Positions 38,367 to 45,716 of a DNA stretch of 45,716 nucleotides are shown one piece after another. The position numbers were made by a program, and so were the translations under genes. Source of the stretch: Deltaproteobacteria bacterium. GTDB lineage: Bacteria > Desulfobacterota > Dissulfuribacteria > Dissulfuribacterales > UBA3076. The stretch lies in NCBI GenBank assembly GCA_027004715.1, contig JALTHG010000089.1, forward strand, positions 1 through 45,716, given 5' to 3'. Positions within the stretch are counted from its first letter, which is position 1. Each line of letters opens with the position of its first letter. The notes under the pieces were generated by a model. It made no database searches and had not been told where the DNA came from. It saw only the letters and a program-made list of their open reading frames with translations.

Positions 38367-39590
38367 ATGAGTGAAAGCATGGGAGAGACAGTCAAGGATT
38401 TCTATAAGGGATTGTTTCAGGAGCGTTGGAGTACCACAGTCTGTGGGATCATGGTCGCCCTGTTGAGTATCATGATATTTGCCTGGGCCAGGCCATGGGG
38501 TGCAGTCGGTGCAGTGAGGAATTGGGCCCAGTGGATATTCTATGGCCTGCATATACACCTGTTTGATGAAGGCAAGCCGACAAGTATCTTTATAAATAGT
38601 GGCTCTGTCATCGGTCTGGGCTTTGTGGCTGGTGCCTTTATCTCGGCCTGCCTGGCAGGAGAATTCGCTATCAGGATACCTCCGATGCTGGAACTGGTAA
38701 AGGCAGTGTTTGCAGGGACACTCATGGGCATTGGTGCCGCTATGTCAGGTGGATGTAACATAGGTGGTTTTTATAATGCCCTGGGGAATCTTTCTGGCAG
38801 TGGCTTCTGTATGATGGCAGGTCTCATCATCGGGGCAGCAATTGCTGTCAAGTATCTCTATTGGGAAATGGAGCATATCTCCTGGGGTTCTGGCGGTGCA
38901 AAGACCATCAACTTTCCCATGCCACTCCAGGTCATTTTGGGGCTAGTAGCCATAGGTGTCCTTATATGGGGAGCCAATGTCTATGCAGGCAGTGGCAAGG
39001 ACTCCATAGTGCGGCTCAGTGGGTTATTGCTCATATCGAGTGGCATTGGTTATACAATGCAGCGCGGGCGCTGGTGCATGATTCAGGGTTTTCGTGAACC
39101 CCATCTGTCTGGTGATGGAACAATGGCCAAGTCCGTTGCCCTGAGTATAGCTATCCTGGCTGCAGGGTGCGCAGTCCTCAAGTATACTGGCCTTCGGGAG
39201 ACTATATGGTATGTCCGTGGCTTCTGCGGCTGGGGTGCCGTTGTAGGAGGTATTATCTTTGGGTTTGGTGGTGTCATTGCCGGTGGTTGTGGTAGTGGAG
39301 CCCTCTGGCGTATGGGTGAAGGACAGATCAAGTTGTGGTTAGTCGGTCTCTTCTTTGGTCTCTCTAATGCCGTTGTAGATGGGTGGTTCAAGTTCCATGA
39401 CTGGGAAGGAATGGAGGCATGGCTGGATGACGGTGTGACTAATGCCGGCAAATTTGGACACTTTGTCTACATGCCAGATACATGGCTTGGCTATGGTGGG
39501 AGCCTGGCCCTCATCTTTCTGGTAATGGCCCTCTGGTACATCATCCTTTCCTGGAATGAAGACTCAGAGAAACTAGTTGTGCCCATGTAG
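38367..39590 (+). CDS. YeeE/YedE-family sulfur-compound (thiosulfate) transporter (start at ATG 38367 after GAGGAGG; ORF track opens at TTG 38349)
   Basis: Polytopic; repeats with conserved Cys motifs GIGAAMSGGCNIGGFYNALGNLSGSG and FGGVIAGGCGSGALWRMGEGQIKLWLVGLFFG. Confidence 0.9.
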   Translation: MSESMGETVKDFYKGLFQERWSTTVCGIMVALLSIMIFAWARPWGAVGAVRNWAQWIFYGLHIHLFDEGKPTSIFINSGSVIGLGFVAGAFISACLAGEFAIRIPPMLELVKAVFAGTLMGIGAAMSGGCNIGGFYNALGNLSGSGFCMMAGLIIGAAIAVKYLYWEMEHISWGSGGAKTINFPMPLQVILGLVAIGVLIWGANVYAGSGKDSIVRLSGLLLISSGIGYTMQRGRWCMIQGFREPHLSGDGTMAKSVALSIAILAAGCAVLKYTGLRETIWYVRGFCGWGAVVGGIIFGFGGVIAGGCGSGALWRMGEGQIKLWLVGLFFGLSNAVVDGWFKFHDWEGMEAWLDDGVTNAGKFGHFVYMPDTWLGYGGSLALIFLVMALWYIILSWNEDSEKLVVPM

Positions 39591-39635
39591 CTGACAGAGC
39601 CAGGCTTTATTCTCTGTACTGATAGAATCCTATAG

Positions 39636-39669
39636 AGGGGCCCGACAGGTCAAGGACTATTGGGCCCCT
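39636..39669. terminator. Stem-loop between convergent yedE-like gene and scpA, overlapping the scpA 3' end
   Basis: AGGGGCCC ... GGGCCCCT, 8-bp perfect stem with 18-nt loop, at convergent gene ends. Confidence 0.55.
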
Positions 39670-40418
39670 TCTGTATAGGTCTCCTGTCTCTTGTGTCTCA
39701 AGAGTACCAGGATATCTCCACCTGAGGACTCCTGTAAAAGACGAACTTTTCCCAGGCGGGCAAGCTCCAGCAAGGCAAGAAACGTGACAATGATCATCTC
39801 TCTGTCTTCCTCCCTGAAGAGCTCAAAGAAATGTATCCTCTCTGCCTGATCCAGCATCTCTGATAGAGATTTTATCCGTTCAGAGAGGCTGGCCCTGGCC
39901 CTGGTGATCTCAATGGCCCTAGGGAGGGTATTATTACCCAGCACCTCTCTAAAGGCAGTAATGAGGTCTGTAAGGTCTACATCAAAGGTCCTTTCAGACC
40001 CTGAGACCTCATTACAGGACTCAGATCCCTGACCCTCTAATCCCCCCTCTCGCACAAACACATCCCTGCCCAGTATGGCCATAGAGTTCAGGCCTGTTGC
40101 CGCTTTCCTTATCTGGGCCAATTCCTGAAGGGGCCTGACTATCTCAATCCTGGGATCGTCTTCATGACTTACAGGATCAGACCTCGGCAAGAGCATCCTG
40201 GACTTTATCTGCATCAGGGTAGCGGCCATGACCAGATATTCACCTGCCACTACTACATCTAGTGCAGTCTCCATAAACTCTATATACTCCAGGTACTGTG
40301 CAGTTACTGTGGCTATGGGGATATCTGTAATCTTGAGCCGGTTTTTGTAGATCAGGTGGAGAAGCAGGTCTAAAGGCCCCTCAAAGGCCTCTATCCTTAC
40401 CTGACATGTCGGTTCCAA
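39657..40418 (-). CDS. scpA: Segregation and condensation protein A
   Basis: VRIEAFEGPLDLLLHLIYKNRLKITDIPIATVTAQYLEYIE, AGEYLVMAATLMQIKSRMLLP. Confidence 0.95.
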   Translation of the reverse strand: MEPTCQVRIEAFEGPLDLLLHLIYKNRLKITDIPIATVTAQYLEYIEFMETALDVVVAGEYLVMAATLMQIKSRMLLPRSDPVSHEDDPRIEIVRPLQELAQIRKAATGLNSMAILGRDVFVREGGLEGQGSESCNEVSGSERTFDVDLTDLITAFREVLGNNTLPRAIEITRARASLSERIKSLSEMLDQAERIHFFELFREEDREMIIVTFLALLELARLGKVRLLQESSGGDILVLLRHKRQETYTEGAQ

Positions 40419-41404
40419 AGCGCACTCCGGACCTGGGCCATCGTAGACTGCGCTACCTCTCTAGCCCTCTTGGCTCCTTCTGCCAGTATGGCCTTTACCC
40501 TCTCAGGTTCTGTGGCCAAGCTCTTTCTCCTCTGCCAGATCGGGGCCATCTGAGAGATAATGGCCTCGGCAAGCTCATTTTTACAGGCCACACAGCCCCG
40601 TCTGGCCGCCTTGCATTCAGATACAATTACCTCCAGACGTTCTGGAGGGAGATAGAGTCGGTGGAGCTTAAAGGCTACACATCGGTTTTCAGGATCACCA
40701 GGGTCCTTTAACCTTGGCCTCTCTATATCAGTAATCATATTAGAGACCTTTTCCCTCACTATCTCTGGAGAATCTGACAGAAATATAGAGTTATTATAAC
40801 TCTTGCTCATCTTCCTGCCGTCCAGACCTGGAAGCCTTGGGACATCTGTCAAGATGGCCTCTGGTATGGAGAACACGTCTCCATAGAGATAGTTGAACCT
40901 ACGTGCGATCTCCCTGGAGAGTTCCAGATGAGGCAATTGGTCTACCCCTACAGGCACCTTATTGGCCTTATACATAAGGATGTCTGCTGCCATCAGGACC
41001 GGATAGCCCAAAAATCCAAAGGTAGCAAGCTCTCTGTCCCTGAGCTGCTGTTGCCCCTCTTTGTAGCTAGGATTGCGCTCCAGCCAGGAGACAGGAGTGA
41101 TCATAGAGAGCAGGAGCTGGAGTTCTGCGTGCTCTTTTATGTCAGATTGGACAAACATAGTGACTTTATCTGGATCTATCCCCACAGCTAACCAATCTAT
41201 CACCATCTCTTCTATATTTGATGGGATATCTTGTGGATACTCATAATTAGTTGTGAGTGCATGCCAGTCAGCCACAAAGAAATAGCATTCGTATGTCTTC
41301 TGAAGGCGCTTCCAGTTATCAAGTACTCCATGCAGGTGCCCCAGGTGTAATCTTCCAGTAGGCCTCATGCCACTCAATATCCGTTGTCTTATCTGTCCAG
41401 CCAT
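40397..41404 (-). CDS. trpS: Tryptophanyl-tRNA synthetase
   Basis: RILSGMRPTGRLHLGHLHGVLDNW, YPVLMAADILMYKANKVPVGVDQLPHLELSREIARRFN, DGRKMSKSYNNSIFL. Confidence 0.97.
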   Translation of the reverse strand: MAGQIRQRILSGMRPTGRLHLGHLHGVLDNWKRLQKTYECYFFVADWHALTTNYEYPQDIPSNIEEMVIDWLAVGIDPDKVTMFVQSDIKEHAELQLLLSMITPVSWLERNPSYKEGQQQLRDRELATFGFLGYPVLMAADILMYKANKVPVGVDQLPHLELSREIARRFNYLYGDVFSIPEAILTDVPRLPGLDGRKMSKSYNNSIFLSDSPEIVREKVSNMITDIERPRLKDPGDPENRCVAFKLHRLYLPPERLEVIVSECKAARRGCVACKNELAEAIISQMAPIWQRRKSLATEPERVKAILAEGAKRAREVAQSTMAQVRSALWNRHVR

Positions 41405-41413
41405 AAATCCACC

Positions 41414-42058
41414 TCAAAATATGGTCCCCAAGAGGAGTCTGACAATAAAGGTAATTATTGGGACGATAACTCTGTCTATTAGCCCTGTAAAGACGAGCAG
41501 CAGGATCAACAGAAAGCCATATCGCTCAAACTCCAGGTATGGTCCTGCCAGATCAGGAGGAAGTATCCCCATGAGGACCTTGCTACCATCAAGTGGTGGG
41601 ATAGGAATGAGATTGAATACCGCAAGCCCTACATTGATCTGGACACTCACATATGCCATATAGAAGATTGGGCGGAAGAAGAGGCCTTGGGGTCCTGGAG
41701 ATGGACCTGATAGCGCAGGGATCTGCCTCATAACTAGGGCACTCACTACTGCCAAAAAGATATTGGCTGCAGGACCAGCCAGCGCGACCCAGATCATGTC
41801 TCTCTTGGGATCTTTAAAATAGCTGGGATTGACCGGTACAGGTCTTGCCCAACCTATGGTCTGGGTGAGAAAAAACACAAGGGTACCAATGGGGTCCAGG
41901 TGGTGTAGAGGATTGAGTGTAAGGCGTCCCTGGCTACGTGCAGTAGGATCTCCAAACAGATAGGCCACCCACCCATGGGCCATCTCATGCACAGTAACTG
42001 CCAGGAGTATAGGTGGCGTGAGTATTGCGACCTTCTGAATAATGTTGGGAAAATCCAT
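41414..42058 (-). CDS. Site-2 protease family (M50) membrane metalloprotease
   Basis: LLAVTVHEMAHGWVAYLFGDPTARSQGRLTLNPLHHLDPIGTL (HExxH), NLIPIPPLDGSKVL. Confidence 0.93.
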   Translation of the reverse strand: MDFPNIIQKVAILTPPILLAVTVHEMAHGWVAYLFGDPTARSQGRLTLNPLHHLDPIGTLVFFLTQTIGWARPVPVNPSYFKDPKRDMIWVALAGPAANIFLAVVSALVMRQIPALSGPSPGPQGLFFRPIFYMAYVSVQINVGLAVFNLIPIPPLDGSKVLMGILPPDLAGPYLEFERYGFLLILLLVFTGLIDRVIVPIITFIVRLLLGTIF

Positions 42059-42061
42059 GGA

Positions 42062-44722
42062 TCAGACTTCAGATTTAGACTTCGCCTGAAATTCTCTCCG
42101 CACCAACTCTATCTCATCCTCTCTGTACCTGACTTCTCCATCCAGTCTGGCCTCAAGCAGCCTATGGAATATGGTCCGAAAGAGGGGACCTGGCTTTAGA
42201 CCCATGTCTTTCAGGTCTTTTCCTGTAAGCATAGGTCTGACATCCTGCAGGTCTGTAATATACCTGGATATGTCCTGTCGGGCATCCTCGTCCCTGATAA
42301 CTGAAAAGAGATAGAGGAGGACCTCGAGATCTAGCCCCCTGAGCAGCCAATATAACTCGCTATCCTTCATAAAGGGCCTCCTGGAAAGGACCTCCATAGT
42401 CTTCTCTGCGATCTCCTTTCCCTCTACAGAGGCCCTTTTGTCTGAGCCGTCAAGGCCCAAACGGTCTACCAGCCTCTTTACCTCTTTGGGCCTCAGTCCA
42501 TTTAGGAGTACCAGCAGATATACCAGCCACTTCTTTGGTCTCTGTGGACGAAAGAGCAGGGCATACCAGGCCAGGACATCATGGGTATGGCCAAGGAGCT
42601 CTTCCATCTCTGGCCCCAACTTGAGGTCTGAATGGATCGCCTTCAGCACTCCCAGCCTGTCCATCCTCCTGATGGCAGGTCTTGGATCAGGTTCATTCAG
42701 GATCAGGATGAGCTCGCTTAAAATACGCCTCCCAGAGAGCCTTGATATGATGTCAAGACGTAGTGCATTCTGGATCAGCCTCAAGGTATGCTTGCCCAAC
42801 CTGAAACCATATCTCTGCTCAAAACGGATTGCCCGAAAGACCCTGGTCGGGTCCTCCACAAAACTCAGGCTGTGGAGGACCCTTATGATGTGGTCCTTGA
42901 GGTCTCTTTGACCACCAAAGAAGTCTATTAAGAGGCCAGATTCCCTGCGATTTAGCTTAATGGCCAGGGTATTGATAGTAAAATCTCTGCGGAATAGGTC
43001 CAGTTTTATAGATGAAAGGGCCACTGTGGGCATGGCAGCGGGGTATTTATAATACTCCCATCGGGCAGTCGCCACATCTATCTTGAAACCATCAGGGAGG
43101 ATTATAACTGCAGTCCCAAACTTTTGGTGGGTATAGAGCCTTGCCCCAAGGGCCTGGGCAAAGGCCTCAGCAAAGACTATTCCATTTCCTTCAACCACCA
43201 GGTCTATATCCAGATTAGGCCTTTTCAATAGCAGGTCTCTCACAAAACCCCCCACCACATAGACATGAAAGCCCAGGTCTTCTGCCACTTTTCCTGCATT
43301 TAATAATAGATCGAGCGTGTGGGGTGAGAGTCTATCTCTCATCAGAGAGAGGACATTCTTGCGCTGTTCCCTTCCGGAGAGCAGGTCATCAGGTTGTCTT
43401 GTGGGATCTCCAGTCAATATCTGGAGCAGGTCTGTCCTGGTGATCACCCCCTTTATCTGGTCTGCATCTACTACAGGGACAAAGCGCTGACGGTGATTGA
43501 CTATAATCTCTTGGACCCTGGTAAAGGTATCCTCTGGAGAGATTGTCTCAAAGTCCGTGGTCATATACTCACGTACCATCAGATCAGAGAGTCCATGGTA
43601 TATTGCTTTTTCTATAGTCCTGCGAGAAATAAGGCCCTGCACCTTACCTCTGTAGACTACAGGAAGTACGGTAATGCCATAGCGCGTCAGCTTGTCATGG
43701 GCCTCAGAAATCGAGGTGTCGGGCAGGACTGAGATAGCTGGATATGACATTATATCTTTTACCTTGGGTTCTGTCCCTAACTGTCTGTGTAGTTCTGAGA
43801 GGAGACGTTCTTCGGCCTCAGCCAGGGTCATGCCCTTCAAGGTAGCAGATGCAGCCATGGGATGGCCTCCCCCACCAATTGCCTTCAGGAGTCTTCCTAC
43901 ATCCAGCCTCTCATCTCGACTACGGCCTACTATCAATATCTGGCCCCCCATAGAGGCTATAGCAAAGAATACAGAAAGCCTCTCCATATCCATGATTTCA
44001 CGGGCCAGGAGGGCGAAGTTATCCACATAGGTCGGCGACGATGTCTTTGCGATAGTAACAGGGATACCCACCAGGGTATAGGTAGCAGCAGTATTCAAGA
44101 GGTCATTTAAGAGTTCTACGTGCTCAGGGGTAAATCTGTGTCCAAGCAATTCAGATACTGTCTTGAGGTCTGCACGCCTGCACAGGAGCCAGGCAGCCGC
44201 CTCCAGGTCTTCTGGAGTAGTAGAGCTAAAGGTAAAAGACCCGGTGTCTTCATATATACCCATAGCCAGAAAGGTGGCCTCTTCAGGACTTATATCTATC
44301 TCCTTCTTTCTGAGAAAATGGATCATAAGGGTAGTATTTGCACCTACAGGCCTGAAAAAGACCTTTGTGGCCTTTATATTTCCAGAGGAAAGAGGTGAGT
44401 GATGGTCATATAGATGTACCTCTACATCAGGTCTATCTAAGAGAGGGGCCAATCTGCCAATTCGGTCTTTTTGGTTGGTATCTACTATTACCAGGAGCCT
44501 TACCTGATCGAGGTCTATATCTCTCAGGCGTTTTATGTCTATAAAATAGCGGCCTGATTTCAGGAGAAAGTCCCGCAGATCTCTTCCTTGAGAGCCAGGC
44601 AACACGATCTGTGCCCCAGGATAGAGCTTGGTAGCAACCAGGCAAGAGGCCAGCGCATCAAAATCTGCATTGAGATGAGAGGTAATGACTGTTGTAGGGG
44701 AATTTTTTGAACTCTTGGCCAA
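42062..44722 (-). CDS. Multidomain tRNA nucleotidyltransferase: DHH/DHHA1 phosphoesterase, tandem CBS, polyA-polymerase/CCA-type head and RNA-binding domains
   Basis: 886 aa; DHH (HLNADFDALAS, VDTNQKDR, YDHHSP, GGGGHPMAAS), CBS repeats (VKDIMSYPAISVLPD, VREYMTTDFETISPEDTF), NTase VYVVGGFVRDLLLKRPNLDIDLVVEG and DPTRVFRAIRFEQRYGFRL. Confidence 0.93.
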   Translation of the reverse strand: MAKSSKNSPTTVITSHLNADFDALASCLVATKLYPGAQIVLPGSQGRDLRDFLLKSGRYFIDIKRLRDIDLDQVRLLVIVDTNQKDRIGRLAPLLDRPDVEVHLYDHHSPLSSGNIKATKVFFRPVGANTTLMIHFLRKKEIDISPEEATFLAMGIYEDTGSFTFSSTTPEDLEAAAWLLCRRADLKTVSELLGHRFTPEHVELLNDLLNTAATYTLVGIPVTIAKTSSPTYVDNFALLAREIMDMERLSVFFAIASMGGQILIVGRSRDERLDVGRLLKAIGGGGHPMAASATLKGMTLAEAEERLLSELHRQLGTEPKVKDIMSYPAISVLPDTSISEAHDKLTRYGITVLPVVYRGKVQGLISRRTIEKAIYHGLSDLMVREYMTTDFETISPEDTFTRVQEIIVNHRQRFVPVVDADQIKGVITRTDLLQILTGDPTRQPDDLLSGREQRKNVLSLMRDRLSPHTLDLLLNAGKVAEDLGFHVYVVGGFVRDLLLKRPNLDIDLVVEGNGIVFAEAFAQALGARLYTHQKFGTAVIILPDGFKIDVATARWEYYKYPAAMPTVALSSIKLDLFRRDFTINTLAIKLNRRESGLLIDFFGGQRDLKDHIIRVLHSLSFVEDPTRVFRAIRFEQRYGFRLGKHTLRLIQNALRLDIISRLSGRRILSELILILNEPDPRPAIRRMDRLGVLKAIHSDLKLGPEMEELLGHTHDVLAWYALLFRPQRPKKWLVYLLVLLNGLRPKEVKRLVDRLGLDGSDKRASVEGKEIAEKTMEVLSRRPFMKDSELYWLLRGLDLEVLLYLFSVIRDEDARQDISRYITDLQDVRPMLTGKDLKDMGLKPGPLFRTIFHRLLEARLDGEVRYREDEIELVRREFQAKSKSEV

Positions 44723-44831
44723 AAAAGAACCTTCTTAGAGGGAATTTTGCTACTCGTCTGTCTGGATTTATCCTGCAGACGAGTAGCAGACTCTGTCTTT
44801 CTGATGACTATAGGTAATGTTCACATCCCTT

Positions 44832-45090
44832 ATCCCAGATTATGCACTTCAAATGCCGAACAAGATGATTCCTTTTATAATTTCAGTAGATTATCGTTAA
44901 TATAATGTCAAAAAATATTCACCTAAATGGTGACAGTCTCCAACAGCAGAAACGTCCGGCATTTGAAGCCACAAGGGGCTCGCAATTTCACCGAATTTGC
45001 TGCGTTGTCGGGCACTTGAATGACCATAGTACGTCTGCGTACCCTCCGCCTTGCACCTCCGGCAAACTTGCAAGCTGCATAATCTGGGCT
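44832..45090. repeat. Family A intergenic element, long copy (A2), about 259 bp with the same terminal inverted repeats
   Basis: ATCCCAGATTATGCA ... TGCATAATCTGGGCT (14/15 inverted match); internal inverted repeat CTTCAAATGCCG (44847-44858) / CGGCATTTGAAG (44957-44968). Confidence 0.8.
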
Positions 45091-45545
45091 TATAGATTTA
45101 CCTTATATGGATTGATGGTAATGACTGGGCAAGTGGCATCTCTGACCACACCTGTTGCTACACTACCAAACATGATCTGCTCCAGACCCTTTCTTCCATG
45201 GGTCCCCATTATAATCATATCTATCCCATTTTTATTGGCATAATCTATAATCTTTTCTGCTATATCCCCTACCTCTACTATAGTCTTTACGTCTTTTATA
45301 TCAGACATGTACTCATCTACAAAGCGGCTCATTGCCTTCTCAGCACCGCCTATAAGATCCTCCTTGAGAGAAGAATACCAGGCAATACCCAATTCAAAAC
45401 CGGCATAATCTCCTGCTCCCCTCACCACATGAATGAGCTCTATTTTTGCCCCCATTTTTTCTGCCATGAATTTTACATAAGGCAAGATCTTAGGTGAATT
45501 CTCAAAAAAGTCTATAGGAAACAGAATCTTTTTGACCTCTATCAT
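45090..45545 (-). CDS. Universal stress protein (UspA family; probable start MIEVKKILFPIDFFEN at 45545)
   Basis: KKILFPIDFFENSPKILPYVKFMAEKMGAKIELIHVV; C-terminal IDMIIMGTHGRKGLEQIMFGSVATGVVRDATCPVITI. Confidence 0.93.
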   Translation of the reverse strand: MIEVKKILFPIDFFENSPKILPYVKFMAEKMGAKIELIHVVRGAGDYAGFELGIAWYSSLKEDLIGGAEKAMSRFVDEYMSDIKDVKTIVEVGDIAEKIIDYANKNGIDMIIMGTHGRKGLEQIMFGSVATGVVRDATCPVITINPYKVNL

Positions 45546-45669
45546 TTGAAAGCCTCCTTTTTTTACCCTTTTGTTGGGCCAATCCCTTAAACCTATCTGC
45601 CTATAAGTCATATTTATAGTTTTATCAGTCTTATTGACCATGTGTCAAGGTCATAAGATAGGGGCCATC

Positions 45670-45716
45670 GTAAGTCTTCACATCCCCGGCCAGTGGTGGC
45701 CTTTTGATCTGAAAAA
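45670..45716. repeat. Family B copy truncated by the window edge (B5)
   Basis: GTAAGTCTTCACATCCCCGGCCAGTGGTGGCCTTTTGATCTGAAA versus B1 reverse complement GTAAGTGTTCACATCCCCCTGGTCAGTGGTGGCCCTTTTCAGGGT. Confidence 0.65.

Noticed and set aside
1-45716. CRISPR array, prophage or toxin-antitoxin/defence island
   Set aside because: There are no regularly spaced direct repeats, Cas, phage structural, restriction or toxin genes; the window is dominated by core metabolism and information-processing genes.

Overview
This is a bacterial chromosomal window with mostly housekeeping genes and no phage, transposase or CRISPR content. It looks like a Desulfobacterota/deltaproteobacterial-type genome, which is an inference from gene content. 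From left to right the gene blocks are: xerC-hslV-hslU-argB-argD-argF; selD; serA with a class-V aminotransferase; tRNA-Arg; rpsU; prmC-prfA-rpmE-rho; a four-gene ABC/HlyD/TolC export operon; lpxC-era-rnc-sixA; tRNA-Val and tRNA-Asp; a DUF218 protein and an orphan histidine kinase; a corrin-ring biosynthesis operon; an acetyl-CoA carboxylase operon (accC, fused accA-accD, biotinyl protein); dusB; yedE-type sulfur transporter; scpA-trpS-M50 protease-large tRNA nucleotidyltransferase; usp. The main observations are: (1) selD is a selenoprotein gene. The ORF track truncates it, but an in-frame UGA at 6394-6396 sits in a GUxxK motif and is followed by a perfect 8-bp hairpin, giving a full ORF of 6331-7392. 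(2) The cobalamin operon pairs the 'aerobic' enzyme CobF with the 'anaerobic' enzyme CbiG, with no CbiD in the window. This suggests a chimeric C1-methylation route. (3) Two families of dispersed intergenic elements with terminal inverted repeats (MITE-like) occur, with full-length, internally deleted and minimal forms. (4) A fused AccA-AccD lies beside a divergent biotinyl protein.
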